Below are positions 46,581 to 54,958 of a stretch of 64,000 bases of DNA, piece after piece. Every line of letters starts with the position of its first letter. Position 1 is the stretch's first letter. Under the pieces are notes generated by a model that worked only from the letters and a program-made list of their open reading frames with translations, searched no databases and was not told the DNA's origin. The DNA is from Streptomyces viridochromogenes (GTDB taxonomy: Bacteria > Actinomycetota > Actinomycetes > Streptomycetales > Streptomycetaceae), in NCBI RefSeq assembly GCF_001270495.1, contig NZ_LGUR01000014.1:88547-152546 (forward strand). Reading direction: 5' to 3'. The translations under genes and the position numbers were made by a program.

Positions 46581-47798
46581 TCACTGTTCGCGCATGCCCC
46601 ACGGGGAGCCGTACGCCGTCAGCAGATCCAGGAAGGGCCCGGCCGGGAAGGCCTCCGGACCCAGCACGCCCGCGCCGGACCAGGCGCCGGTCGCGAGGAG
46701 TTCGAGCGCGATGACCGGGTTGACGGCGGTCTGCCACACCACGGCCTGTGAGCCGTACTCCGCCATGGACCACTGGTTGTCCACCACGTGGTACAGGTAC
46801 ACCTCGCGCGGCTTCCCGTCCTTGACACCCCGCACCCAGGTGCCCGCGCAGGTCTTGCCGTGCATCCGCCCGCCCAGCGTCGCCGGGTCCGGCAGACACG
46901 CGGCGACGACGTCCCGGGGGGAGACCTGCACGGGTCCGGAGGCGCTGGGCACGGTCACCGGCTCGGTGCGATCCAGACCGAGCAGGTGCAGCGTCTTCAG
47001 CGTGCCGATGAACTCCTCGCCCAGGCCGTACTTGAAGGTCACCCGGCGCGCGTCGACCCAGCGCGGCACGAGCAGCACCTCCTCGTGCTCCACGTTCACG
47101 CACTCGACCGGGCCGATGCCCTCGGGGAAGTCGAACACCTCGGGCTCGCTGAAGGGCTCGGTGGTGAACCAGCCGCGGCCGGCCTCGTAGACCACCGGCG
47201 GGTTGAGGCACTCCTCGATCGTGGTCCAGATGCTGAAGGACGGAGCGAAGTCGTAGCCGTCGACGGTGAGGTTCGCGCCGTCGCGGACGCCGATCTCCTC
47301 GATCTCGTCGAAGAGTTCGTCCGCCGCGTGCCGGGCGAAGACGTCCGACAGGCCCGGCTCCACGCCCATGCCGACCAGCGCCAGCGCGCCCGCCTTCTCC
47401 CAGTCGGCGGCCTGCTCGAACTGGGCGTCGCCCAGCTTGACCCCGCACTCCTCGTACGGCCGCTCCGCGTGCGGCCGGGACAGCGACATCGCCATGTCGA
47501 CGTACGTGGCGCCGGCGGTGCGCGCCGCCTGGAACAGCGGCATCACGAACCGCGGGTCGGTGGCGTTGAGGAGCACGTCGCACGCGTGCCGCTCCAGCAG
47601 GGCGGCCACCGCCGCCTCGTCGCTCGCGTCGATCCGCTCGGCCCAAAACCGGGCGTCGCCGCCGAGCGCCGCGACGGCCGCCTCGGCGCGCGCGAGGTCG
47701 TAGTCGGCGACGACCATCGCCTCGAAGAACGGCCGCCGGGCCGCGATCCGGGTGATGGCGGTACCGACCCCGCCGGCTCCCACGAGCAGCACACGCAT
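46581..47798 (-). CDS. Saccharopine dehydrogenase-family oxidoreductase
   Basis: A 405-residue NAD(P)-dependent enzyme of the saccharopine-dehydrogenase/carboxynorspermidine-synthase family. The Rossmann motif is GAGGVGTA at the N-terminus and YVDMAMSLS sits at the domain border. MGVEPGLSDVFARHA and NVEHEEVLLVPRW mark the second domain. It probably forms or breaks a secondary amine linkage; lysine catabolism is one possibility. The ATG at 47798 follows GGGAG. It is divergent from a TetR gene, 124 bases away. Confidence 0.87.
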   Translation of the reverse strand: MRVLLVGAGGVGTAITRIAARRPFFEAMVVADYDLARAEAAVAALGGDARFWAERIDASDEAAVAALLERHACDVLLNATDPRFVMPLFQAARTAGATYVDMAMSLSRPHAERPYEECGVKLGDAQFEQAADWEKAGALALVGMGVEPGLSDVFARHAADELFDEIEEIGVRDGANLTVDGYDFAPSFSIWTTIEECLNPPVVYEAGRGWFTTEPFSEPEVFDFPEGIGPVECVNVEHEEVLLVPRWVDARRVTFKYGLGEEFIGTLKTLHLLGLDRTEPVTVPSASGPVQVSPRDVVAACLPDPATLGGRMHGKTCAGTWVRGVKDGKPREVYLYHVVDNQWSMAEYGSQAVVWQTAVNPVIALELLATGAWSGAGVLGPEAFPAGPFLDLLTAYGSPWGMREQ

Positions 47799-47922
47799 GA
47801 CAAGACTCCCTCGACTCGAACGTCTACGACGTGGTGGGGCCCCGCCGGAGATACAACGCGGTCCGTTCACGTAAGGTCAATGGCGTTGGCATAAGGGCTC
47901 AAGGACGGAGAGGGCGGAGGCC

Positions 47923-48627
47923 ATGGTGCCGAAACCGGTCGTTCCGGAGGAGAAGCGGCGCCGACGCCGTCCCACGAAAAGCGGCACCGTGCTGTCGGAG
48001 CGGCTGATCGTCGAGACGGCGCTGCGCATGCTCGGCGAACACGGCAGCGCCGGCCTCACCGCCCGCCGCCTCGGGCTGGCCCTCGACGCCGATCCCAGCA
48101 CGCTGTACCGGTACTTCCGTGGCATGGACGACCTGATCCTGGCCATCGGCGACGCCCTCATGGGCCAGGCGCTGGACGGCTGGGAGCCCACGGGGGAGTG
48201 GCGGGAGGACCTGCGCGCCGTCGGGCTGCGTATCCACGCCGCCTATGTGGCCCATCCCCAGGCCGCCGCGCTGACGACCAGCCGGGTCACCGGGCGGGCC
48301 AACGAACTCGCCGCCGACGAGGCCGTGCTGGACGTCCTGCGCACCGCCGGGTTCCCGCTCGCGGACACCGTGCGGATCTACCACGCCTTCATCGACCAGA
48401 CGCTGGCCTTCGCGGCGCTCGACGCGGCGTCGCTGGCACTGCCCAGCGAGTCGCTGCGCGCCGACGAGGGCATGTGGCGGTCGACGTATGCCCGGCTGCC
48501 CCGAACCACGCATCCGCGGATCGCCGAGGCGGCGCCCTTGCTGGCGGCGCGGATGGTGGACAGCGCGTATCCGGTGGCGCTGGAGATGCTGTTGGACAGC
48601 GCCGCGGCTCAGTTGCGGCGCCGCTGA
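47923..48627 (+). CDS. TetR-family regulator (tetracycline-repressor C-terminal type)
   Basis: A 234-residue regulator with a basic N-terminal tail (KRRRRRPTK), an HTH at about 35-75 (LTARRLGLALDADPSTLYRYF) and a TetR_C-like ligand domain. It is divergent from the saccharopine-dehydrogenase-like gene and may control it, since the shared gap is short. I found no clear operator palindrome in that gap. Ligand unknown. Confidence 0.88.
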   Translation: MVPKPVVPEEKRRRRRPTKSGTVLSERLIVETALRMLGEHGSAGLTARRLGLALDADPSTLYRYFRGMDDLILAIGDALMGQALDGWEPTGEWREDLRAVGLRIHAAYVAHPQAAALTTSRVTGRANELAADEAVLDVLRTAGFPLADTVRIYHAFIDQTLAFAALDAASLALPSESLRADEGMWRSTYARLPRTTHPRIAEAAPLLAARMVDSAYPVALEMLLDSAAAQLRRR

Positions 48628-48644
48628 GAAGCCGGCCGACCCGC

Positions 48645-49553
48645 TCAGGCGCGCAGCGCCTGAGCCGCCCTTGCTGTCACCGCCTCCGTCACCGTGGCCA
48701 GTGCCGGTGAGTCCAGCTTCCACTGCTGCCAGTACAGGGGGACGTCGACGGGGTGTTCCGGGGCGAGCTGTACGAGGCGGCCGGCCCTCAGGAGTGGTTC
48801 TGCCTGGGCCTCGGGGATCATGCCCCAGCCCAGTCCGGCGGTCACGGCCGAAAGGAATCCCTCCGAGGTGGGGACGTGGTGCCGTACGGCGCTCGCGACG
48901 GTGCGGCCGCGATGGAGTCTGCGCAGGAGGGCGTCCTGGAGGTCGTCGCTGCGGTCGAAGGTCACCACCGGCGCCCGCGGGAGCGCGTCCCGCAGCGAGC
49001 CGCCGAGGTGGCGCTCGGTGAACTCCGGGTTGGCCGTGGCCAGATAGCGCATCCGGCCCAGCGGGCGCACGGAGCAGCCTGCGACGGGGTCGGGCGAGGA
49101 GGTCACCGCGGCCATGACCAGCCCCTCTCGCAACAGCGTCGCCGTACGGCTCTCGTCCTCCCGCCGCAGTTCGAAGCAGAGCCGGAGTTCTTCCGGCACG
49201 CGCGTGAGCGCGGCCAGGAACCACGTCGCCAGCGAGTCGGCGTTGACCGCGACCGACACCCGGGTCGCGTCCCCGGCGTCGTTCATGCCGAGCTCGGCAC
49301 GCGCATCGCGCTCCAGCCGGGCCAGCTGGCGGGCGAACCGGACGACGACCGTGCCCGACTCGGTCGGCCGCACGGGTTTCGTCCGCACCAGCAGCACCCG
49401 TCCCGTGCGCTGCTCCAGCGCCTTCACCCGCTGACTCACCGCCGACGGCGTTACATGCAGCGCGGCGGCGGCCGCGTCGAAGGTGCCCTCGTCCACCACC
49501 GCGAGCAGCGTCCGCACCTGGTCGAGGGGAAGCTCGGTCAGCTCCGTCTTCAT
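48645..49553 (-). CDS. lysG: LysR-family regulator of LysG/ArgP type
   Basis: A 302-residue LysR-type regulator. The wHTH is at 5-65 (LLAVVDEGTFDAAAAALHVTPSAVSQRVKALEQ); the effector domain follows. It resembles LysG of Corynebacterium and ArgP of E. coli, which switch on amino-acid export when lysine or arginine accumulates. It is divergent from the LysE-type exporter, start codons 66 bases apart, which is the classical arrangement. The symbol is given on family and context. Confidence 0.88.
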   Translation of the reverse strand: MKTELTELPLDQVRTLLAVVDEGTFDAAAAALHVTPSAVSQRVKALEQRTGRVLLVRTKPVRPTESGTVVVRFARQLARLERDARAELGMNDAGDATRVSVAVNADSLATWFLAALTRVPEELRLCFELRREDESRTATLLREGLVMAAVTSSPDPVAGCSVRPLGRMRYLATANPEFTERHLGGSLRDALPRAPVVTFDRSDDLQDALLRRLHRGRTVASAVRHHVPTSEGFLSAVTAGLGWGMIPEAQAEPLLRAGRLVQLAPEHPVDVPLYWQQWKLDSPALATVTEAVTARAAQALRA

Positions 49554-49612
49554 ATCTGCTAAAGATACATAAGAATCCTTAGCTGGACCTCAGGAGATCG
49601 CTTGCCTAGCGT
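49553..49612 (+). promoter_or_regulatory. lysG-lysE divergent control region with likely leaderless lysE promoter
   Basis: TATCT at 49553-49557 and AGATA at 49563-49567 form an inverted repeat with a 5-base centre, suited to LysR-type binding, touching the lysG start. TGGACC at 49584-49589 and TAGCGT at 49607-49612 are spaced 17 bases, and the lysE ATG is 7 bases after the -10, with no ribosome site. A leaderless lysE mRNA is likely. Confidence 0.55.
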
Positions 49613-49619
49613 CAATGGC

Positions 49620-50234
49620 ATGACACATGCCCTGACCACGGCCGCCGCCGGATTCGGCACCGGCCTCTCCCTGATCGTCGCCATCGGTGCCCAGAACGCC
49701 TTCGTCCTGCGCCAGGGGATCCGTCGTGACGCGGTCCTCGCCGTCGTCGGCATCTGCGCCCTGTCCGACGCGCTCCTCATCACCCTGGGCGTGGCCGGCG
49801 TCGGCGCCGTGGTCGTGGCCTGGCCGGGGGCGCTGACCGCGGTGGCCTGGGTCGGTGGGGCGTTCCTGCTCTGCTACGGCGCTCTCGCCGCCCGCCGGGT
49901 GTTCAGGCCGGCCGGTGCTCTGGTGACGGAGGGAGATCCGGCGGGATCACGGCGGCGGGCGGTGCTGACCTGCCTCGCGATGACCTGGCTCAACCCGCAT
50001 GTCTACCTCGACACCGTCTTCCTGCTGGGCACCGTCGCCGCCGACCGCGGCCCGATGCGCTGGACGTTCGGCCTCGGTGCCGTCCTCGCCAGCCTGTGCT
50101 GGTTCGCCGCGCTCGGCTTCGGGGCACGGCTGCTCAGCCGCCATCTCGCGAAGCCGGCGGCCTGGCGTGTGCTGGACGGACTGGTCGCCGCGACGATGAT
50201 CGCCCTGGGTGTCGGACTCATCGCCGGAAGCTGA
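49620..50234 (+). CDS. lysE: LysE-family amino acid exporter
   Basis: A 204-residue membrane exporter with about six hydrophobic segments. The family signatures are IVAIGAQNAFVLRQG near the start and TWLNPHVYLDTVFLLG in the middle. It should export lysine and/or arginine. The ATG at 49620 was taken over the upstream TTG because it gives the conserved start before GFGTGLSLIVA. It is divergent from lysG. Confidence 0.92.
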   Translation: MTHALTTAAAGFGTGLSLIVAIGAQNAFVLRQGIRRDAVLAVVGICALSDALLITLGVAGVGAVVVAWPGALTAVAWVGGAFLLCYGALAARRVFRPAGALVTEGDPAGSRRRAVLTCLAMTWLNPHVYLDTVFLLGTVAADRGPMRWTFGLGAVLASLCWFAALGFGARLLSRHLAKPAAWRVLDGLVAATMIALGVGLIAGS

Positions 50235-50313
50235 GACACGGGTCCGAACACCCGGTCGGTGCTGCCATAGTGATCCCCGGACGAGAAAGATGTAACGAGC
50301 ATCCAGGAAGCGC

Positions 50314-51630
50314 GTGGACACCAGCGAGAGCAGTACCGCACCACAGGATCCACTGGAGAAGGACCCGTCCGCGGTGACACCCGAGCGGCGCGGCTGGCGC
50401 CGCTGGGCCATGGACACCCGGCCGCTGCGCCGCCCGGCCTACCGGCGTCTGTGGTCCTCGACCATCGTCACGGCCGTCGGCAGCCAGCTCACCGCGGTCG
50501 CGGTGCCCAAGCAGATCTACGACATCACCGGCTCCTCGGCATGGGTCGGCGCGGCGAGCCTCGCGGGACTGCTGCCGCTCGTGGTGTTCGCGCTGTGGGG
50601 CGGGGCCGTCGCGGACAGCATGGACCGGCGCAAGCTGCTGCTGATCACCAACAGCGGTATCGCGGTCACCTCGGTGCTCTTCTGGCTCCAGGCCGTCACC
50701 GGCCTGGAGTCGGTGGCCGTGCTGATGGTGCTGCTCGCCGTCCAGCAGGCGTTCTGGGGGCTCAACGCCCCGGCCCGCAACGCCTCCATCGCCCGCCTGG
50801 TGCCGGCCGGCGAGCTGACCGCGGCGAACGCCCTCGGCTCGACCGTCATGCAGACCGGCCAGGTGGTCGGGCCCCTGCTGGCCGGCGTACTCATACCGGT
50901 CATCGGCCTGGCCGAGCTGTACCTCATCGACGCGCTGGCCCTGTGTGTCACGGTCTGGGCGGTCGTACGCCTGCCCGCGCTACCGCCCCTGGCGCCCCCG
51001 GGCGGCACCGTCAAACGCCGCGCGGGCGTACGGGAGATCGCGGACGGCTTCCGCTACATCGCCCTGCACAAGGTGCTGTTGCTGTCCTTCCTGGCCGACA
51101 TCATCGCGATGGTCTTCGGCATGCCCCGCGCTCTGTTCCCGCAACTCGCGAGCGAGACCTACGGGTCGTACGGCGAAGGGCTCGCCCTCGGGCTGCTGTT
51201 CGCGGCGATCCCGATCGGCGCGGTGGCCGGCGGACTGTTCTCCGGCACCTTCTCCCGGGCCCGCCGGCACGGCTGGATGGTGATCGGCGCGGTCGTCGCC
51301 TGGGGCGCGGCCATCACCGGCTTCGGGCTGAGCGACAGCCTGTGGCTCGCCGTGGTGTTCCTGGCCCTCGCAGGGGTGGCCGACATGGTCTCGATGGTCT
51401 TCCGCGGGGCGATCCTGCTGTCCGCCGCCAGCGACGAGATGCGCGGCCGGATGCAGGGCGTCTTCACCGTGGTCGTGGCGGGCGGGCCGCGCCTCGCCGA
51501 CGTCCTGCACGGCACAGCGGGTTCGGCCTTCGGCGCGCGTACGGCGACCGTGGGCGGCGGGCTGCTGGTCGTCGTCCTCATGCTCGGCCTGGCCGCGGCG
51601 GTGCCGGCCCTGCGCCGCTACCGCCTCTGA
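50314..51630 (+). CDS. MFS transporter (enterobactin-exporter-like MFS_3 branch)
   Basis: A 438-residue major-facilitator protein with about twelve hydrophobic helices starting near residue 48. ADSMDRRKLL is the loop 2-3 motif A of the family, and ARNASIARLVPAGELTAANAL is characteristic of the EntS-like branch. Substrates are usually siderophores or drugs; none can be named here. GTG start at 50314 with an AAGCGCG upstream that is a poor ribosome site. It lies 79 bases after lysE. Confidence 0.88.
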   Translation: MDTSESSTAPQDPLEKDPSAVTPERRGWRRWAMDTRPLRRPAYRRLWSSTIVTAVGSQLTAVAVPKQIYDITGSSAWVGAASLAGLLPLVVFALWGGAVADSMDRRKLLLITNSGIAVTSVLFWLQAVTGLESVAVLMVLLAVQQAFWGLNAPARNASIARLVPAGELTAANALGSTVMQTGQVVGPLLAGVLIPVIGLAELYLIDALALCVTVWAVVRLPALPPLAPPGGTVKRRAGVREIADGFRYIALHKVLLLSFLADIIAMVFGMPRALFPQLASETYGSYGEGLALGLLFAAIPIGAVAGGLFSGTFSRARRHGWMVIGAVVAWGAAITGFGLSDSLWLAVVFLALAGVADMVSMVFRGAILLSAASDEMRGRMQGVFTVVVAGGPRLADVLHGTAGSAFGARTATVGGGLLVVVLMLGLAAAVPALRRYRL

Positions 51631-51633
51631 GAC

Positions 51634-52086
51634 TCAGAGCGCACTACGGCGCTGCCCGTACTGTTCCATCAGCCTGCCTCGCGTCAACTCCAGCCGGTGC
51701 GCGAGGATTTCGGCGACATGCCGTACCAGGGACATCCCGAGCTCCGGGTCCTCCTCGCACAGCCGGAGCACCGCCGCCGCGTCGAACTCGTAGGCGCGCA
51801 CGGGGCTGAAGGCCTCCGCGCCGAAGTCCCACTGGTACGGCGGGAACAGCCAGGACCAGCCGAGCAGATCGCCCGAGCCGAGACTGGCCACGGTCACCCG
51901 CTGGATCGACGTCACCTGCTGGTCGAGGGAGACGGCGCCCGAGCGGATGACCCAGAAGCGGTCGGCCGTGCCGCCCGCCTCGAAGATCCGGGTGTCCTCC
52001 GGGAAGGAGACCTCCTGGGCGAGTGCCATCAGGCGCTGGCGCTGAGGCGGCGGAAGGGCGGTCAGCAGTTTGATCGCTTTGGTCAT
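51634..52086 (-). CDS. Stand-alone cyclic-nucleotide-binding-domain protein
   Basis: A 150-residue protein consisting of one cNMP-binding domain (about 15-125: FPEDTRIFEAGGTADRFWVI, LGSGDLLGWSWLFPPYQWDFG). There is no DNA-binding domain, so it is not a CRP/FNR activator by itself. It might act as a protein-binding sensor. It ends 3 bases from the MFS gene, convergently. Confidence 0.88.
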   Translation of the reverse strand: MTKAIKLLTALPPPQRQRLMALAQEVSFPEDTRIFEAGGTADRFWVIRSGAVSLDQQVTSIQRVTVASLGSGDLLGWSWLFPPYQWDFGAEAFSPVRAYEFDAAAVLRLCEEDPELGMSLVRHVAEILAHRLELTRGRLMEQYGQRRSAL

Positions 52087-52389
52087 GACACGGGGCTCCT
52101 CGCCGACGACTGAGGTTCCGGTGTTTGCCTGCGTCCATTTCAGCCGCTACCGGCCCGGTGAGCACCTCGGCGGAGGACGGTTTCGTCCCGGAGTCCGCGC
52201 GGGCGGGCTGCCGAGGGCATTAAAAAGCCCTGGCTGGACGGGGGAGGCCAGCCAGGGCCGTAGGTGGTGGTGCGCGGGGGACGGAGACGGTCTACCCCGT
52301 GACCACTTATGTATGAACCGTAAACCATCTAGGAGGATTCTGCGTAATCGAGACCGGGTCACGTGACCGGTTTCACTCCGGTCGAGGTT
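52087..52389. other. 303-base intergenic region with an sRNA-like stretch
   Basis: No credible gene is present. The central part, on the minus strand, is C-rich and ends in the intrinsic terminator described below. GTCACGTGAC at 52358-52367 is a perfect 10-base palindrome. A possible promoter for a short minus-strand RNA (TTCATA then TAGACC with 17-base spacing, 52317-52289) is weak. The cNMP-binding gene must have its own promoter between the terminator and 52086. Confidence 0.4.
52221..52258 (-). terminator. Strong intrinsic terminator with C-rich loop
   Basis: GCCCTGGCTGG at 52227-52237 pairs perfectly with CCAGCCAGGGC at 52248-52258 (11 bp). On the minus strand the stem is followed by TTTTTA, a classical U-tract and the best intrinsic terminator in the window. 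The loop, on that strand, contains CCCCC. It ends the FUSC operon or a small RNA. Confidence 0.85.
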
Positions 52390-52650
52390 TCAGGGCTGCT
52401 CGGCGTGCTTCCCCGGGGTCAGGATCTCCTCCAGCACCGTGATCACGGTTTCGTAGGCCACGGTCCGGACGGCGGCGTCGCGCGCCGCGTCGGGGTCGGT
52501 CGACCTCAGCTGCTCGCTCCGCTCCCGCCATGCCCGCTCCTCCTGCCGGGCACAGGCCCTGGCGCGATGCATGCGCCGCAGCAGTTCGTCTGAGTCCACG
52601 ACATCGGTCATGGCATCCGCGTACCCGGTATCGCCCCGATGAGCCGTCAT
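52390..52650 (-). CDS. Small helical protein coupled to the FUSC gene
   Basis: A predicted 86-residue, Arg/Glu-rich helical protein (RRMHRARACARQEERAWRE region and VITVLEEILTP). Its ATG overlaps the FUSC stop as ATGA, which argues for translation; an internal ATG at 52611 would give 73 residues (MTDVVDSDELL). I do not recognise a family. There is no signal or membrane segment. It is last in the operon before the strong terminator. Confidence 0.6.
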   Translation of the reverse strand: MTAHRGDTGYADAMTDVVDSDELLRRMHRARACARQEERAWRERSEQLRSTDPDAARDAAVRTVAYETVITVLEEILTPGKHAEQP

Positions 52651-54890
52651 CCGCCCGATGACTTCACGGGCACGCCCAGGGGACGGGCCAGACCGGCCAC
52701 GCCCTCGTCGAGACGTTGCAGATGCCGCAGGACCCGGTCGGTGACCCGGCCGTAGCGCGGTGCGCCGGGGACGGTGCGGCCCAGGAGCGAGGCGATGCTC
52801 GGGCCGGTCTCGATCCCGGCCGTGGCGTGTTCGTCGGTGACGTGCGCGGCGATCGCCTCGATGTTGTGCGCGATCCGCCCCGCGGCCCGGCGCAGCCGGG
52901 GATCCGCCGCGATCGACGGGTGTGTGGGCAGCAGCTCGGCCGTCGCGGCCAGGGACCGCGCGTGGTACGCGCACGTCTCCAGCAGCGCGACGACATAGCG
53001 GGCGGTCTCCCGCCGGGCCCGCAGCGGCGTCACCGGATGGGTGAGCGGCTGCGTGGCGGCACGCAGGTCGGCCAGCGCCTGGTCCAGGTCGCGCGCCTGG
53101 TCGAGCAGCTCGACGGGCGGGCCACCGCTGAGCTGCTCGACGGCGCTGCGGGTGACCTCGCCGAGCCGTTCCAGCACGGTGGCGAGGAGCTCGTTCGTAC
53201 GGCGGTCCGTCTGCACCGGCAGCACCAGCGCGGCCGCGATCACCCCGCAGGCCGCGCCGAGCGCCGTCTCCTCGATGCGCAGCACGAGCACCGAGAGGCT
53301 GTAGGTGTGCAGCAGGGTGTAGAGCAGCCCCAGGGCCGCGGTGACGAAGAAGGACATCAACGTGTAGGACAGCGGTGCCGAGTAGAACATCGCGAACACG
53401 AACAGCAGCACCAGCGCGAACGCCGTCCAGGTGTGCTGCCCGACCGCGCCCGCCAGCACGATGCCGGCGAGGACGCCGAGCACGGTGCCCAGCAGACGCC
53501 GGTAGCCCTTGACCAGGATCTCGCCCGTGGACGCGGTGTTGAGGAACACGATCCAGCAGGTCAGCACCGCCCAGTACCAGCGGTCCCGGGACAGCAGCTC
53601 CCCGCCGACCATGGCCAGCGTCGACCCGACGGCCACCTGCACGGCGGCACGCGTGGTGGGCCGACGCAGCCCGGAGCGTTCCTCCGAGGGCTCCTCCTCG
53701 TCGGCGTCGAGCACGGCGTCCTCCGCGTCCAGCTCCTCGCGTGAGCGCGCCGTGGCCGGACTGTCGTCCGACTCGTCCTGGGGCCCGTCGAGGGCGATCC
53801 GCAATCCGAGGACCGCGCGGGCGGCCTCGCCGACGGCCCGGAAGGCGTCCTGCACGGCGGGGGAGGCGTCGGGCAGGTTGTCCTCGTCGCGGTAGCCGAG
53901 CAACCGGTTGCGGAGGTGGGGCAGCGCGGTTCCGGAGGCCGGGCCGACCGGATGCAGGACGAGCAGGCGCAGGGCCTCCAGATCACGGCGCAGCGTGACC
54001 GTCTCCTCCTCCCGTACGGGCTGCCGCGCACCCGAGGGGACCGGCGCGCCGGGCAGGTGCAGGGCCAGCGTGTCCGCGCGCTCGGCGCCGCGCGCGGCCA
54101 GCAGCGACAGCCCCAGGCGCTCGGCGGCGATCTCGGCGTCCGCGACCCGCCGTTGGACGAGCCGCGCCACGGCCTCGTCGGTGGTCCCCTCCGCCAGTCG
54201 TCCCTGGATCAGCAGGGCCGTCTCGTGCAGACGCGCGGTGCCCTCGCGCACCCGCTCCAGGGCCCGGTCCGCTTCCTGCGCACCGGCGCCGAGGAGTTCG
54301 AACTGAGCCGACAGCAGCTGGGCCAGCCGGGCGCGGAAGGCCTTGCGCAGCCGCTCCAGCACTCCCGTCGGCGTCTCGGGGACGAGGGCGAAACGCACCA
54401 GGGCGCTGCACGCGAAGGCCACGGAGACCGCGCCGTACAGCGCGGGCAGGCCGGAAACCGTGGCGCCGACGAACAGGGACGCGAAGTAGATCTGGAAGCC
54501 GATCAGGCCGAGCGCGGTGCCGCGGTCGCCGAACCTGCGACCGTAGACGGCACAGAAGATGAGCACGACGAAGAACACGTCGCCGGCCAGGACGTTGCTG
54601 TGCAGCACCGCTGCCAGGGTCATGGACGCCAGCGCCACCGGGAGACCCAGGGCGAGCGTCAACGCCTGCCGCCCGCGCTGCTTCTCCCGGATGGCGAAGG
54701 TGGCGACCATCGCCGCCAGGGCCCCGGCCACCAGGTGCGTCACATCGGTGCCCAGCAGGGCGAGCACGGCGACCGCGAGGGCGATCGCGCCCACCGTGCG
54801 CAGCCCCGCGGTCAGCCGCAGCAGCCCGGGGTCCGACGCCGCGACACGGTCCCGCAGTCGCGCCCGGACCGGCTGTCCCGCTGCCCTCAC
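52647..54890 (-). CDS. FUSC-family membrane protein (aromatic acid exporter-like)
   Basis: A 747-residue membrane protein. The N-terminal half-bundle of about six helices spans about 28-175, followed by a long cytoplasmic domain with coiled-coil character and an acidic stretch (DEEEPSEERS near 405). The second bundle, about 425-570, contains the FUSC-type RDRWYWAVLTCWIVFLNT and GEILVKGYRRLLGT. A C-terminal helical domain completes it. The family pumps out aromatic acids or other organic anions; the substrate is unknown. GTG start at 54890. Confidence 0.9.
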   Translation of the reverse strand: MRAAGQPVRARLRDRVAASDPGLLRLTAGLRTVGAIALAVAVLALLGTDVTHLVAGALAAMVATFAIREKQRGRQALTLALGLPVALASMTLAAVLHSNVLAGDVFFVVLIFCAVYGRRFGDRGTALGLIGFQIYFASLFVGATVSGLPALYGAVSVAFACSALVRFALVPETPTGVLERLRKAFRARLAQLLSAQFELLGAGAQEADRALERVREGTARLHETALLIQGRLAEGTTDEAVARLVQRRVADAEIAAERLGLSLLAARGAERADTLALHLPGAPVPSGARQPVREEETVTLRRDLEALRLLVLHPVGPASGTALPHLRNRLLGYRDEDNLPDASPAVQDAFRAVGEAARAVLGLRIALDGPQDESDDSPATARSREELDAEDAVLDADEEEPSEERSGLRRPTTRAAVQVAVGSTLAMVGGELLSRDRWYWAVLTCWIVFLNTASTGEILVKGYRRLLGTVLGVLAGIVLAGAVGQHTWTAFALVLLFVFAMFYSAPLSYTLMSFFVTAALGLLYTLLHTYSLSVLVLRIEETALGAACGVIAAALVLPVQTDRRTNELLATVLERLGEVTRSAVEQLSGGPPVELLDQARDLDQALADLRAATQPLTHPVTPLRARRETARYVVALLETCAYHARSLAATAELLPTHPSIAADPRLRRAAGRIAHNIEAIAAHVTDEHATAGIETGPSIASLLGRTVPGAPRYGRVTDRVLRHLQRLDEGVAGLARPLGVPVKSSGG

Positions 54891-54958
54891 GCCGCCGTAC
54901 TCTCTCCCGCTCTCTCCCTTTTCACGCCGCGAGCCACGGCTCGGCCGGTACCGTCACG

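Noticed and set aside
52070..52366. Plus-strand open frame across the 52 kb intergenic region
   Set aside because: It crosses the terminator stem, has no ribosome site and has no domain character.
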